Below, piece after piece: positions 17,140-27,394 of a stretch of 64,000 nucleotides of DNA (position 1 is its first letter; every line of letters starts with the position of its first letter). The notes below the pieces were generated by a model. That model did no database searches and was not told the origin of the DNA. It saw nothing but the letters and a program-made list of their open reading frames with translations. Origin of the DNA: Leptospiraceae bacterium (GTDB taxonomy: Bacteria; Spirochaetota; Leptospiria; Leptospirales; Leptospiraceae); the NCBI GenBank assembly GCA_016711485.1, contig JADJSX010000006.1, forward strand, positions 916,001 through 980,000, written 5' to 3'. The position numbers and the translations under genes are program-made.

Positions 17140-18069
17140 ATGAGACTTTTTATGAAAAAAATATTACTAATTCTTTTTTTAATGATTCCAAATTATCTAA
17201 TTATGGGAGACGATTCTACAGAAAAAAATTCAGATTCCTTTATTTGGCCTGTAGGTGGGGAAAATATTGATTCAAAATTATCATCTCTTTTTGGGGAATC
17301 ACGAGGGGATCATTTTCATAACGGCGTAGACGTTTCCTCAGACAATGAAAAGGTTTCAGCTATAGAAAATGCCACCGTGATCTATAGCCATTACAGTTCC
17401 GACAATCCATTTGAAAATGAAAGTGGAAGTGGAAATAGCGTCTGGTTATTACACAATAAGGATATTTTATCAGCCTATTATCATCTTAAGGACGGAAGGG
17501 CCTCAGAAATTCAAGAAAAACGAGTAGTGAAAAAAGGAGAAATGATCGGTAAAACTGGGAATACTGGTCACTCGAGTGGTTCTCATTTACATTTTGTTAT
17601 AGCAAAAGACCAAGGCAGAAAAATCATTGATCCGCTAAAAATTCTCCCAAAGGTAAAAGATACAAGATCTCCTACTATTAGCAGTCTCATTCTTACGATT
17701 GGAAAAAACATTACGTATATCAATGATGGCGATTCATTTAATTCATCCAATCAGTTTCCAATTACCGTCGACATTGCAGATGCAGGCGAAAGAAAAGGAC
17801 AACGGAGAGGAGTGAAATCAATTCAGTTTACTTTCAACAATAAAGTTTTTAAAGAGAGCAATTTTAATGAACTAAGCCTTGCAAATGGGAAATGGCAAAA
17901 TGAAGATGGATTAACTTTCAATGAATTATTTTTCGAAAACCATTATTACATTGGGGATTTAAAATTTATTTCTGGTGATAACACAATTTCGATTAAGGCG
18001 ACTGACTTTAGTAATAACAAATCTGAAAAAACATTTACATTTTATGTAAATAAAATCCAGAAGAAATAG
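17140..18069 (+). CDS. M23 (LytM) family metallopeptidase, exported
   Basis: 309 aa with a signal peptide (residues ~1-24; ATG 17140, alternative ATG 17152). The M23 domain at ~45-160 has zinc ligands in DHFHNGVD (HxxxD) and GSHLHF (HxH), plus GKTGNTGHSSGSH. The C-terminal ~140 residues form a beta-rich domain (IQFTFNNKVF, ISGDNTISIKATDFSNNKS), probably Ig-like. It should cleave peptidoglycan cross-links in the periplasm. It precedes a polysaccharide deacetylase gene by 46 bases, so the two may be co-expressed. Confidence 0.93.
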   Translation: MRLFMKKILLILFLMIPNYLIMGDDSTEKNSDSFIWPVGGENIDSKLSSLFGESRGDHFHNGVDVSSDNEKVSAIENATVIYSHYSSDNPFENESGSGNSVWLLHNKDILSAYYHLKDGRASEIQEKRVVKKGEMIGKTGNTGHSSGSHLHFVIAKDQGRKIIDPLKILPKVKDTRSPTISSLILTIGKNITYINDGDSFNSSNQFPITVDIADAGERKGQRRGVKSIQFTFNNKVFKESNFNELSLANGKWQNEDGLTFNELFFENHYYIGDLKFISGDNTISIKATDFSNNKSEKTFTFYVNKIQKK

Positions 18070-18115
18070 CAGATTTTTAGATTTTCTCTTTGCTGCTCTT
18101 AAAAAAAATGGAAGT

Positions 18116-19051
18116 ATGTTTAAATATTTTATTCAAATTTTAATTCTTATTTTTGTTTTTCCAATACAAGCAGAAACACAACCAAATGAACTAGGAAAAT
18201 TTTTAATTATTACTTACCACGTAATAGGTGAAAAAGATTCCGTTTACACAAGAACAATTCAAGGTCTAAAAGATGATTTAGCACTATTAAAAAAAGGCAA
18301 TTTTCATCCTCTCAAAATTTCTGATTTAGAAAACAGAAACTTTAATATACCAAGAGGCAAAAGACCAGTATTCGTAACTTTAGACGATTCCTCTCAAAGT
18401 CAATTTGATATGGATGAGAAAGGTAATATTTCGCCTAATTGTGCTGTAGGAATAATGGAAGACTTCAAAAAGAAAAATCCAGACTTTCCACTAACGGCAA
18501 CTTTTTTTATTTTACCGGGCGCCAAACATCCGAATAATTTATTTGGCCAAGAAAAATTGACTTCTAAAAAATTAGATTTTTTAGTTAAAAATAACTATGA
18601 AATCCAGAATCATACGCTTTGGCATGCAAATTTAAAAAAATACAAAGATAAAATTGAAGAACAGATTGTAGAAAGCCAAAAACTATTAAACAAATACCTT
18701 CCAGATTATAAAATGACATCTCTCGCAATGCCTTTTGGAGTTTATCCACCAAAAGATTATGAATCAAAATTAATCTCAGGGAAACACAAAGGAATTGAAT
18801 ACAAACACAATTTAGTATTTGATTACTCAAATCGTGCAAGTTTTTCGCCCTATGATAAAGAATTTGATCCAATCCACGTTAGACGAGTGCAAGCATTTAA
18901 AGATAATATTGATAAGATGATTCAAAAGTATTCTGAATCCCCCGATTCCTATGCAAGTGATGGTGATCCAAACTCGATAACGATTCCTAAAAAAATGGAA
19001 GAAAAGTTAAATCCAAAATTTAAAGATAAAATGAAGCTGGTTATTTATTAA
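18116..19051 (+). CDS. Polysaccharide deacetylase (NodB homology), exported
   Basis: 311 aa with a signal peptide (residues 1-20, ending IQAE). NodB motifs are present: LIITYHVIG, FVTLDDSSQSQF (Asp-Asp of motif 1; the usual Gly after DD is replaced by Ser), ATFFILPGA, and NHTLWHANL (motif 2 His-x3-His for zinc). MPFGVYPP and the later RRVQAF region resemble motifs 3-5. It probably removes acetyl groups from peptidoglycan or a surface glycan. Its stop shares one base with the start of tsaB (TAATG), indicating coupled translation. Confidence 0.88.
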   Translation: MFKYFIQILILIFVFPIQAETQPNELGKFLIITYHVIGEKDSVYTRTIQGLKDDLALLKKGNFHPLKISDLENRNFNIPRGKRPVFVTLDDSSQSQFDMDEKGNISPNCAVGIMEDFKKKNPDFPLTATFFILPGAKHPNNLFGQEKLTSKKLDFLVKNNYEIQNHTLWHANLKKYKDKIEEQIVESQKLLNKYLPDYKMTSLAMPFGVYPPKDYESKLISGKHKGIEYKHNLVFDYSNRASFSPYDKEFDPIHVRRVQAFKDNIDKMIQKYSESPDSYASDGDPNSITIPKKMEEKLNPKFKDKMKLVIY

Positions 19052-19704
19052 TGCGGATTTTATTTTTTGATACTAGTTGTGAATTTATTCTAGTAGGCTT
19101 ATATACAACAAACGACACCGAGATAAAGGAAGAATACTTTTATTCCGGATATCACCCAAGAGAAGCATCTTTTCGTCTTTTGGGTGATATAGAAACAGCT
19201 CTTAAAGCGGTTACTTGGGATAAACCTGATTTAGTAGTTTGTTGCAAAGGTCCCGGTTCATTTACTGGAATTCGAATCTCTGTAACTACTGCGAGAAATT
19301 TGGCACAAATATGGAATATACCTGTCCTTGGATTAGATACAATTGAAATGTATTCATCCTATTATGCAAATTATTACAGTTGCCCTGCAGTAGTAACAAT
19401 TGACGGAAAACAAAAAAAAGTTTTTTGCGGATATAACGATAAAGAAATCTATAAAGGAACCTACGATATATTCCCATCTGAAATATCCAATGTATTCAAA
19501 AAAGAATTATCAGGAGAAAGTATTAATATAATTTCAGATACTGATTTAGTTTCCAGCAATTATAATATACTTTTCTCACTGCCCAACCCAATATATATAC
19601 TCAAAAAAGAAATATCTACCCTAAAAACTTCAAATACAATAGATAACTCATTTTCGAAATTATTACCTAATTATATGCGCGAAACGTATGCGCATAAACC
19701 TTAA
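19051..19704 (+). CDS. tsaB: tRNA threonylcarbamoyladenosine biosynthesis protein TsaB
   Basis: 217 aa. It is a scaffold partner of TsaD and TsaE in t6A37 synthesis on ANN-decoding tRNAs. The signature CCKGPGSFTGIRISVTTARNLAQ is present near residue 70, with the ILFFDTSCEFILVG N-terminus of the ASKHA fold and VVTIDGKQKKVFCG in the middle. The C-terminal part is divergent, as is normal for TsaB. Its 3' end overlaps the convergent fabI gene by 4 bases. Confidence 0.92.
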   Translation: MRILFFDTSCEFILVGLYTTNDTEIKEEYFYSGYHPREASFRLLGDIETALKAVTWDKPDLVVCCKGPGSFTGIRISVTTARNLAQIWNIPVLGLDTIEMYSSYYANYYSCPAVVTIDGKQKKVFCGYNDKEIYKGTYDIFPSEISNVFKKELSGESINIISDTDLVSSNYNILFSLPNPIYILKKEISTLKTSNTIDNSFSKLLPNYMRETYAHKP

Positions 19705-20540
19705 GCTCTAATATTATATCCACCGTCGACATGTCGAATTTCGCCAGTAATACGTCCATAGGGTCTAAGTAAATATGCGACTTCATATCCTAAATCTTCC
19801 GGTAGTGCATTTCCCATTGGAGCATTTTCCTCAGCAAAATCAAAGGCTTCTTTTAGCCCTTGAATGGCACCTCCCGCTTTACTTCCGGTAAAAGGAGAAA
19901 ATCTAATTGAGTTTACCTTGATATTATGAGACTTTCCTAATTCAAAAGCTAACTCTCTTGTTATCCGCTCTAACGCAGCCTTTGCAACTCCGACATTTTT
20001 ATAAGGATGGCGGACTATTTTTTCTGCTCCCAAATAACTCAAAGATAATATGGAGGAATTATTCAGCAAAACTTCTTGGTTAAGCATACTTCTGGTAAGT
20101 GCTATTAATGAGTAAGCAGATACATCCATAGCTCCCATAAATTCTTCTCTAGTTACTTCAATCAATGGTTTTACTGCGCCTGCACGAATAGTTTTGTCCA
20201 TAGCGATTGAGTGTAAAAATCCATTTAATTTTATTCCTTTATCTTTTAAAAAACGGGTAGCTTCGTCAATACTCGCATCGATAGTCACATCTAAAGGAAA
20301 AGTAAGAGTATCCGCTCCCAGTTCTTTAAAAATTGTTTCCTGAAAATCAGAATAGGTTTTCTCTAAATAAGCCTTTGCTTTATCTGAAAGATTTGAATGA
20401 AATTGAGTCAGCCCGAGTCCAGAACAGATTAATTCTGCACCTTCCTTTTTTACTTGTTTGGCAGAAGCTAAGGCGAGTGACCCTGAGTCTGTAATACCAG
20501 TAATTAAAAATTTACAATTATATAGTGGTTTATCTAACAT
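19701..20540 (-). CDS. fabI: Enoyl-ACP reductase FabI
   Basis: 279 aa, an SDR-fold NAD(P)H enzyme that completes each fatty-acid elongation cycle by reducing enoyl-ACP. The N-terminal cofactor segment is FLITGITDSGSLALASAKQ, with LDVT at ~85 and HSIAMD after it. The catalytic YKNVGVAK (Tyr-x6-Lys) is preceded by SYLGAEKIV, as in FabI rather than FabL. The C-terminal HVDGGYNIRA is the family end. A gap of 12 bases separates it from the upstream HD-GYP gene, so the two may share a transcript. Confidence 0.94.
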   Translation of the reverse strand: MLDKPLYNCKFLITGITDSGSLALASAKQVKKEGAELICSGLGLTQFHSNLSDKAKAYLEKTYSDFQETIFKELGADTLTFPLDVTIDASIDEATRFLKDKGIKLNGFLHSIAMDKTIRAGAVKPLIEVTREEFMGAMDVSAYSLIALTRSMLNQEVLLNNSSILSLSYLGAEKIVRHPYKNVGVAKAALERITRELAFELGKSHNIKVNSIRFSPFTGSKAGGAIQGLKEAFDFAEENAPMGNALPEDLGYEVAYLLRPYGRITGEIRHVDGGYNIRA

Positions 20541-20552
20541 GTAACTTAGACC

Positions 20553-22523
20553 TCATGAAATTTGTTTTTGTGTATTTAATTTTTCGAAAACTCGCGATTC
20601 GATAAATACATTTAGTAAGTCCCCGTCGACGTGAGAATCTTTTACTTCCATCTTTAGGATGTCTAATGCACGTTCCAATGGCACTGCCTTTTTATAAGGT
20701 CTATCCTTATCGGTTAACGCATCATAAATATCAGCAATTGTCATCATCTTGGCTTGAATCGGAATTTCATTACTATGTAAACCCCGCGGATAACCGTTAC
20801 CATTTAATTTTTCATGATGAGCATGTGCAATACTTGGTACCATTTTAAGTCCTGATGTCCATGGAATTTTACTTAAAAATTGAAACGTATGTTCTACGTG
20901 AGATTCGATTTCTTTTCTTTCTTCAAAATCTAAAGAACCTTTTCGAATCGATAAATAGTTTAACTCGGAAGGTGTTAATACAGGTTGTTCCGTTCCATCA
21001 AAAAAAGCAAAGTTCATTTTTGAAATATCTACTAAAGCTTGTGAGTTAGCTTGTTCTAAAATAGTTGGTTCATTAGAGGAAATAATAATCTGTAACATCT
21101 CTTCTAATTTTTTGCTCTCAATCAAATATTCCATTTCGAGTGCTTTTTCAAATTCTCTATAACCTATATTGCCATTCCTCTTTACGTAATCAAGTTTTCT
21201 ATTCGTAAATTTTTCCTGAAGATCTTTTTGCATATAGTAAAATCTCCATTTAATCAATTCAAGTTCATACGGTTCCAACTTTTTTGATTTTACCAATACC
21301 TTTTCTCGAACGCCTACTTTTCCGAAATCATGCAATAGAGAAGCATAACGAATTTCCTTCATCTGCTCGTGCGTAAATTTAATATTTGAAAATTTGCCTG
21401 TGGTGATTTTATCAACTGTCTCTGCAAGTCCAACTGTCAACAATGCGACTCGAAAGGAATGACCACTTGTAGTCGGATCCCGTGCTTCAATCGCACTCAC
21501 AGAAGCTGTCACAAATCCTTCGAAAAGAGATTCAATGTCTTGGATAAAATTATTGTTCTGAATGGCAACAGCAGCCTGCCCCGCTACACTCATTACAAGT
21601 TCTTCAGAATATTTATCGAAAGGCATAACATCATTACCTTTCATTTGTTCTACGGTAAGTTTATGATTAAAGTTCTTTTTTCGATTTATAAGCTGGATTA
21701 CTCCGAGAACTTCACCTAAATAGTTTTTCATCGGAACTACTAACATACTTTTAGAGTGATAATTTTTTACCTTATCAAAATCACGATTAAAGCTATATTC
21801 AACACCTTGAGGTAAATTATATACATCAGAAATATTTAATACTTTTCCAGTATAGGCAACGTATCCCGCAATACTTTGTTTATTGATTGGTAAAATAAAC
21901 TCACTGCTATTTAAATCCATGGCAGAAATTTTAAAACGTAGATTTTTGGGATTTCCTTTTTCATCTTTATCGATTAAGTAAAGAGATCCTGAATCTGCTA
22001 CAGAGATTTCGCGAGAGCTGTAAAGAATATCGCGAAGAAGTTTTGTGAAATCTTTTTCGTTCGATAGACTGACACCGATTCGTGTTAATTTAGAAATATG
22101 ACTGGTGCTCAAGTTAACTTTGTATTGTAACTCAAAACTTTCTAAGCGAAGGTGCAAAAAACTAAAAGCATTTACAAGTGTCTTTGAAAGGAAAACAGCT
22201 GGAACAGTATCTTCAATGTTGGAAAAAAAAAGATCATTTTCTAAATCAGTTGTTTCAAAAATATTCTCTTCAGGTGGAGCATTTACAATCAAAAGAGCAA
22301 GAATATTAGGATTAAACTTTAATACGCTTCTGATTTCCTTTTGAGAATTTTGCAAAGTCTCCTTTCTAATATAGAAAACTACCTTAATAAAACGCTCTGA
22401 ATGTTCAGGCAATGCACTCATATCTGAAAGAGAATAGTACGCAGCATTGACCTGTTTAGAAAAAGTAGAAATTTTGGATTCTAGATCAGGAATATCAGAA
22501 ATAATGAATTGATTTAACTGCAA
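20553..22523 (-). CDS. GAF/HD-GYP domain cyclic-di-GMP phosphodiesterase-like protein
   Basis: About 656 aa. An N-terminal ~130-residue region resembles a receiver-like fold, a GAF domain lies at ~150-330 ([32 protein letters not shown]), and an HD-GYP hydrolase follows. The metal motif is [30 protein letters not shown] carries the GYP signature, and [17 protein letters not shown] closes it. About 130 extra residues separate the HD and GYP halves, a notable insertion. I chose TTG 22523, which follows an AAGGGA ribosome-binding site; a second TTG at 22583 would add 20 residues. It should degrade c-di-GMP, opposing the cyclase at 6826. Confidence 0.9.
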   Translation of the reverse strand: MQLNQFIISDIPDLESKISTFSKQVNAAYYSLSDMSALPEHSERFIKVVFYIRKETLQNSQKEIRSVLKFNPNILALLIVNAPPEENIFETTDLENDLFFSNIEDTVPAVFLSKTLVNAFSFLHLRLESFELQYKVNLSTSHISKLTRIGVSLSNEKDFTKLLRDILYSSREISVADSGSLYLIDKDEKGNPKNLRFKISAMDLNSSEFILPINKQSIAGYVAYTGKVLNISDVYNLPQGVEYSFNRDFDKVKNYHSKSMLVVPMKNYLGEVLGVIQLINRKKNFNHKLTVEQMKGNDVMPFDKYSEELVMSVAGQAAVAIQNNNFIQDIESLFEGFVTASVSAIEARDPTTSGHSFRVALLTVGLAETVDKITTGKFSNIKFTHEQMKEIRYASLLHDFGKVGVREKVLVKSKKLEPYELELIKWRFYYMQKDLQEKFTNRKLDYVKRNGNIGYREFEKALEMEYLIESKKLEEMLQIIISSNEPTILEQANSQALVDISKMNFAFFDGTEQPVLTPSELNYLSIRKGSLDFEERKEIESHVEHTFQFLSKIPWTSGLKMVPSIAHAHHEKLNGNGYPRGLHSNEIPIQAKMMTIADIYDALTDKDRPYKKAVPLERALDILKMEVKDSHVDGDLLNVFIESRVFEKLNTQKQIS

Positions 22524-22660
22524 ATTGTTCCCTTTTTTCCTGGAGTAATTATAAATATATATCGAAAAGATACTTAAAGACAATTAACTTTTACTATTTA
22601 CCCATAAAATACAAATACTTTTTTATTTTTGGTAACAGATTTTTAGATATTTTTAGAAAT

Positions 22661-22703
22661 TAAAAATAAAAAAGCCACTAACCAACCTAAGTTAGCCAGT
22701 GGC
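22661..22703 (-). terminator. Terminator of the fliK-flgD-flgE operon
   Basis: On the minus strand, GCCACTGGCTAAC ... GTTAGTGGC forms a stem (22674-22703) followed by six T residues and further T-rich sequence. It lies 40 bases beyond the flgE stop. Confidence 0.82.
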
Positions 22704-22705
22704 AT

Positions 22706-22740
22706 TTTAGCTTATACTTTGTTTAATGCTATAAGCTAAA
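22706..22740. repeat. 11-bp perfect inverted repeat beside the flgE stop
   Basis: TTTAGCTTATA (22706-22716) is repeated inverted at 22730-22740 with a 13-base loop. It lies between the flgE stop and the main terminator and may be a second hairpin protecting the transcript 3' end. Confidence 0.55.
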
Positions 22741-22742
22741 TT

Positions 22743-24134
22743 TTATCTCTTTAGACCTAATACTTCTTGAATCATTTGGTCTGATGTTGTGATTGTTCGA
22801 GAATTCGCTTGAAAACCTCTTTGTGTAACAATCATGTCAGTGAACTGATCAGATAAATCCACATTAGACATTTCTAATATTCCTGCATTGATTTTACCAC
22901 GACCAGCTATTCCAGATTCACCTATATTTGCTTCTCCAGAGTTGATTGAGTAGCTATACATAGTATCTCCAGCTTTATTCAAACCAGCCGGATTAGTAAA
23001 AGTTGCCATAGCAACTTGTGCTAATTGTTGCGTAATTCCGTTAGAGAAAACCCCAACAATTCTTCCAGCATTATCAATCGAAAAAGATTCCATATATCCC
23101 ATAGGATAACCATCTTGTTTAATTGCTTTGGTCGTAAAATCAGATGCAAACTGTGTAATTCCATTTACTAAACCAGATTCGCCTAAATTCAAAGTAAAAC
23201 TTTGTTTCTCAGGATTTCCAGGAATTCTAAAAGACACATCTGCAGATAACTTGCCCGCACTCAAACTATCAACTCCATCCGAAACTCCTACAAGTCTTCC
23301 GTCAGGAGAGAAACTAAGTTCGATTTCTGTATTCCCTGGAACTGTAGTGTTTTGATCTTTTGTAGCTACATCAATAGAAACTTGTGTTGCATCTGTCATA
23401 GAAACAGAAGCACGCCAAACGTTGTCGCGAATTTTATACATTTCCATTTTTATTTCGCGTTCAATACCTTGTTCATCGTAAACAATGATACTAGTTTGAT
23501 GTCCTCTACGTTTTTTAGGATCTGGATCATTGATGAATTTTTTGATTTCGTCTAATTTGGCATCCTCTGGAATTGCTAGGGCTGCTGAATTTAAATTGGA
23601 TTGAAATACTACTTCCTTAGTTGCTTTTGCAGGCTCCTTTGAGTAGAGAGGTAAAACAATATCTTCCACAGAAGCTGATGTGTTTACGAATTTATTTCCG
23701 TTTTCATCTACACGTGCATTCCAACCTTGGACTTTTAGACCGTTAGCCGGATTAACATAATAACCATTTTTATCAACGTTAAATGCTCCAGCTCTTGTAT
23801 AAAATTCTTTATCGCCGTCTTTCACGACAAAAAATCCTTCCCCAGAGATTGCAACGTCTGTATTTTTTCCAGTTGTTTGAAATGAACCCTGTGTCATAAT
23901 TTTATCAATTGCTGCGATAAGAGAACCTAGTCCAACCTGCTTTGGATTTACTCCCCCAATATTATCCTTTGGCTCCATTGCTGCCGAAAGCTCTTGGGAA
24001 ATCATATCTTGGAACGTTACGCGCTCTGTCTTGAAACCATGCGTGTTCACATTTGAAATATTATTTCCGATTACATCCATTCTTACTTGGTGATTTTTTA
24101 GACCGGAAACTCCGGAATACAAAGATCGCATCAT
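22743..24134 (-). CDS. flgE: Flagellar hook protein FlgE
   Basis: 463 aa. The N-terminal signature [34 protein letters not shown] and the C-terminal [25 protein letters not shown] are the coiled D0 helices of rod/hook proteins. [10 protein letters not shown] and the central D1-D2 region are as expected. It polymerises into the hook of the periplasmic flagellum. The sequence contains no Cys at all, which is notable because spirochaetal hooks are often cross-linked through a Cys-derived lysinoalanine. It is the last gene of the fliK-flgD-flgE operon, 27 bases after flgD. Confidence 0.96.
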   Translation of the reverse strand: MMRSLYSGVSGLKNHQVRMDVIGNNISNVNTHGFKTERVTFQDMISQELSAAMEPKDNIGGVNPKQVGLGSLIAAIDKIMTQGSFQTTGKNTDVAISGEGFFVVKDGDKEFYTRAGAFNVDKNGYYVNPANGLKVQGWNARVDENGNKFVNTSASVEDIVLPLYSKEPAKATKEVVFQSNLNSAALAIPEDAKLDEIKKFINDPDPKKRRGHQTSIIVYDEQGIEREIKMEMYKIRDNVWRASVSMTDATQVSIDVATKDQNTTVPGNTEIELSFSPDGRLVGVSDGVDSLSAGKLSADVSFRIPGNPEKQSFTLNLGESGLVNGITQFASDFTTKAIKQDGYPMGYMESFSIDNAGRIVGVFSNGITQQLAQVAMATFTNPAGLNKAGDTMYSYSINSGEANIGESGIAGRGKINAGILEMSNVDLSDQFTDMIVTQRGFQANSRTITTSDQMIQEVLGLKR

Positions 24135-24161
24135 AGCGCATTTACCTCTGGGTTATTTTTT

Positions 24162-24887
24162 TTATTTCTCATAATTTGTGCCTTTATTCGTTTTAGCTCC
24201 GGGATAATTCCAGTCTACTGGCTTTTCCAAATTCGGAAGAGTTTCGTGTACTGATTGTTTCGTTGTACTTTTATCGGTCGGTTCTTGATTTTCTTGAATA
24301 CTTGTTATTTTTTTTTCAATTTCATTTTCTTTCAATGTAGGTTTAAGAGACATATCCTTTTCTAAATTCAAAACGGATGGATCGGAGATAAGAGTGATTT
24401 TCTCCACTTCCACTGATCGTCCATTTACTCTTACATATGATTTTCCATCTGCATCAAAAAATAAAGCCGCGGCAAGACCAATTACCGTTTCGCCTGTTAC
24501 CATATCAGGGCCTGAAACAACTTTTCCAACTAGAGAATAACTTTGTTTTGCCTCCATTCGAGAAATGCCAGAGGAGATATTCTTCATTTGCTCTAAACTA
24601 GAAAACTGCGCCATTTGAGCAATAAAATCCTGATCTTTCATTGGACTAGTTGGATCTTGCTGTGTAAGTTGGGTAATTAATAATTTCAAAAAGTCATCTT
24701 TGCCTAATTGTTTCGGAGTTTCTCTTACCTCAATTCCTTTAAGTCCAGCTTTTTCTTCTTTGTTTAATCGATCCAGATAGGACTTAATATCCACTTTTTT
24801 ATCTGCATCCATATACTTTGTTTTTGTGGATTCAGAAGAAGGCTCTTGTGTTTTAGTTTTTATTCCTGATAATTGTGGAACTGGCAT
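24162..24887 (-). CDS. flgD: Flagellar hook assembly (capping) protein FlgD
   Basis: 241 aa. The diagnostic N-terminal block GKDDFLKLLITQLTQQDPTSPMKDQDFIAQMAQFSSLEQ is at residues ~62-100, followed by SLVGKVVSGPD and a beta-rich middle. It caps the growing hook so that FlgE subunits polymerise. The tail of ~70 residues is Lys/Glu/Thr-rich and low complexity. It lies between fliK and flgE in the hook operon; the 126-base gap to fliK contains a small ACTCAG/CTGAGT hairpin. Confidence 0.94.
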   Translation of the reverse strand: MPVPQLSGIKTKTQEPSSESTKTKYMDADKKVDIKSYLDRLNKEEKAGLKGIEVRETPKQLGKDDFLKLLITQLTQQDPTSPMKDQDFIAQMAQFSSLEQMKNISSGISRMEAKQSYSLVGKVVSGPDMVTGETVIGLAAALFFDADGKSYVRVNGRSVEVEKITLISDPSVLNLEKDMSLKPTLKENEIEKKITSIQENQEPTDKSTTKQSVHETLPNLEKPVDWNYPGAKTNKGTNYEK

Positions 24888-25013
24888 AAAGTTTTCTCCA
24901 AAAGCCCTACAAACTCAGACTAAGCTGAGTCAAAAACCAAATGGCGGCTTTGTTACCGTTTGGGTTTATATATTTGTCAATTGAATTCTGAATTGTTATA
25001 TGAATCATACTAT

Positions 25014-26813
25014 CTATACTTTAATGTCTACAAGGTTATATGATTTCCCCGAAAATTCAGACTCAGAATTTTCTTCCAGTAACTCCGAATGCGGCAAAGA
25101 TGAATTAGTCGTATGCGATTTATCTCCAGAAGATTCTTTATCATTCGAAGGATTAGCAAAATCAAATGCTAGAGAAGCATCACTTCGAACTTCAATAGAA
25201 ATATTTTGTAAATCTAATCCATTTGCTTTTAAGTCAGCTTTTAGTTGGGAAACATCACCCATTAAACGATTTCTAATAAATTCAGAATCTACTAAAATTT
25301 TACCTTCGACTTTTTCTCTAATCACATCAATATTTAATGTCATTTTACCTAAATCTTTAGGGTAAAGTGAAATTTGGGCAGAATTTCTACCATTTTCAAC
25401 TATATTAATTCTAGCTTTATTTACTAAGTCATTTAGAGATTTAGAAAAATTTTCTCTATTAAAACCAGCCTCTTGTGGTTTATCAGAATTAGCCGCTTTT
25501 GATGTTTCAGAAAATATTTTTAGACCATTTGTCTCGTAACGTGGATTTGAAAAAGATTTTTCAGAATCTGCCGATGTTTGAGAAGAATTGGATTTTGCTG
25601 CAATTTCATTTAGTAATGCAATAGATTCTTTTCGACGCTCTATATTGGATGATTCCATATCCTTTTCCCGTCGCGTAATCGTCCATTTATTTTTATCTAA
25701 TCCTGCAACTTCAACTAAAACCTCTTTTCCATGGCGAATCTCTTTTTCGATATTTGCGAATTCTTTTGCAACTGGTTTAGAGTCTTCGAAAGTGGACTTT
25801 TCTTTGTTTAAAGGCTCAGAAGTTTTTTTAAATTTACGACCTTCTCCAACCAAAGACTCTCGCGTTTGCGGCTCTTCTTTACTAGAAGTAATACGATTTC
25901 CAATTTCGAGAGCAGATAATTCTGATTTATTTTCTACAGGAGATTTTGAAGTAATAACGACAGTTTCTTTAGATTTCGTCTGGGCAGTCGTTAACTTAGA
26001 ATTATCCTCAATTTTTATTTCTTTTTTTACATCATTTGAAATTTCTTTAGATACTTCATGAACTTGTATGTCTTTAGATGCCGTTTCGACCTTTAATTCT
26101 TTGGCTTTGGTTTGTAATGATTCTACAGGAATTTTGGATTCAACTTTTTTGGAATCCTTTCCTTCCACAGATTTTGAGGATTTTACTTCTGCCTTATCCG
26201 TATTTTCTGATTTTTGTTCTTTTTGGGGAATAACTTCTAACGTTGTAGGTTTTTTCTCCAGTTTATTTACAGAATTGTTTATTTTAGAAATTAATTTCGG
26301 TTCATCTGAAATTTCTTTTGTATCCAAATTTAAAAATGTTTGGAGTAAAATTGTGGAGGAAATTTCTTTTACAACAACCACTTCTTTAACTGGCTCTTCT
26401 TTGGCGAGTTCAGTTTCACTGGGAAGTTTACTATTAATTTCCGTTTCCTTTAAAGGAACTTCTTTGTTTATTTCCTTATTTGGTTCAAGTTTGGAAGACA
26501 CAGTTTCAAGCGGTGATTCAATCGTAACCGCAAACGTTTCCACATTATGTTCCTTCCCGAACTTGTCATGAAATAATTCCATTTTAAAAGGTTCTATATT
26601 ATTTAAGTTAGAGCCATTTTTACTTGTTATGTCTTGTGAAATTGAGGAATATGTTTGTAAGTTATTATCCTCAAGGCGAGATGCATCATTAACCGCATTA
26701 TGTAGGATTTCATGAAAACTATTTTCATTTTTAGAAATTAAATTTTCTTTTTTAAGCTCATCAGAATTTGTTTTGGAAAAAATAAGATTTTCTAAGCTAT
26801 TAAAAATAAACAT
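25014..26813 (-). CDS. fliK: Flagellar hook-length control protein FliK
   Basis: 599 aa. The first ~450 residues are a long, low-complexity Lys/Glu/Ser/Thr-rich segment, the 'ruler' type expected of hook-length proteins. The C-terminal Flg_hook domain (~470-560) is recognisable in RNSAQISLYPKDLGKMTLNIDVIREKVEGKI and LKADLKANGLDLQNISIEV. FliK measures hook length and switches the export gate from hook to filament substrates. It heads the hook operon. Long antisense frames across it are a side-effect of its biased codons. Confidence 0.9.
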   Translation of the reverse strand: MFIFNSLENLIFSKTNSDELKKENLISKNENSFHEILHNAVNDASRLEDNNLQTYSSISQDITSKNGSNLNNIEPFKMELFHDKFGKEHNVETFAVTIESPLETVSSKLEPNKEINKEVPLKETEINSKLPSETELAKEEPVKEVVVVKEISSTILLQTFLNLDTKEISDEPKLISKINNSVNKLEKKPTTLEVIPQKEQKSENTDKAEVKSSKSVEGKDSKKVESKIPVESLQTKAKELKVETASKDIQVHEVSKEISNDVKKEIKIEDNSKLTTAQTKSKETVVITSKSPVENKSELSALEIGNRITSSKEEPQTRESLVGEGRKFKKTSEPLNKEKSTFEDSKPVAKEFANIEKEIRHGKEVLVEVAGLDKNKWTITRREKDMESSNIERRKESIALLNEIAAKSNSSQTSADSEKSFSNPRYETNGLKIFSETSKAANSDKPQEAGFNRENFSKSLNDLVNKARINIVENGRNSAQISLYPKDLGKMTLNIDVIREKVEGKILVDSEFIRNRLMGDVSQLKADLKANGLDLQNISIEVRSDASLAFDFANPSNDKESSGDKSHTTNSSLPHSELLEENSESEFSGKSYNLVDIKV

Positions 26814-27394
26814 GCAGGAATCCGCCTTAATGAGAACATCGAACAGTTTAAGAAAACCTTAATCAAAAAAAGTACACGAGTGAGAATTAATTTCCATTCT
26901 GAATGAATTACTCTCTTGGCTCATCGAAAATAACCGGACATATTCTCAATGCGACAGAGTCTTGAAGCTAAGAATTGTTAACCATATAAATTTTATTTCA
27001 TAATAAACAGAAATTAAATTAAAACCTTTTTGACTTTCAAACTACTACAGATTTCAGTCTTGGGTCTAATACACGGAACAGACTTCCATTTTACAAATTT
27101 GAAAAAAGCCAGAAAATGAGATTAGATACAATGTAAAGGAGATGGAAAACCGAAACCGCATTTCTCTGAGTCTCAGTGCCTCTGTGGCAATATTTTTACA
27201 AAGCCCCCTTGGAGCTTGACTTTCATTAATACAATAACATCTTCTCAAACACCCTCTAAGAAAAATTAAGTGACTCAAAATAAAACTAGGATGAGAATAA
27301 AAAAACCCTAAAGTGACATAATTTTTGTCATGTAAATTTCAAAACCTGCCGAAAGATTATCTGTAATAAGGTAAAATCCGCCTAGGAGATATGT
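26814..27394. other. Intergenic region between the divergent fliK and flgB operons
   Basis: A 581-bp AT-rich region with no convincing gene. It holds a second copy of the 25-bp dispersed repeat (27164-27188) and a TGACA/TGTCA inverted repeat at 27314-27330, about 65 bases before flgB, that could be an operator. An AGGAG ribosome-binding site precedes flgB. A GCCGAAAG string at ~27348 is reminiscent of a flagellar sigma-28 -10 element, but no -35 is found at the usual spacing. Confidence 0.5.
27164..27188. repeat. Dispersed 25-bp CTCTGAGTCT...CTCTGTGG repeat, copy 2
   Basis: It matches 10126-10150 at 22 of 25 positions, in the same orientation. It lies in the fliK-flgB intergenic region. Confidence 0.5.

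Noticed and set aside
25588..26571. Two long plus-strand reading frames (157 and 167 codons) opposite fliK
   Set aside because: They are antisense to the low-complexity Lys/Glu/Ser part of fliK, whose codon bias keeps the opposite frame open. There is no ribosome-binding site or recognisable domain.
27066..27278. Minus-strand 70-codon frame in the fliK-flgB gap
   Set aside because: It has no start signal and no homology, and it runs through the dispersed 25-bp repeat.
27301..27394. Sigma-28 flagellar promoter before flgB
   Set aside because: A GCCGAAAG string is present, but no TAAA-type -35 lies at the required ~15-bp spacing.
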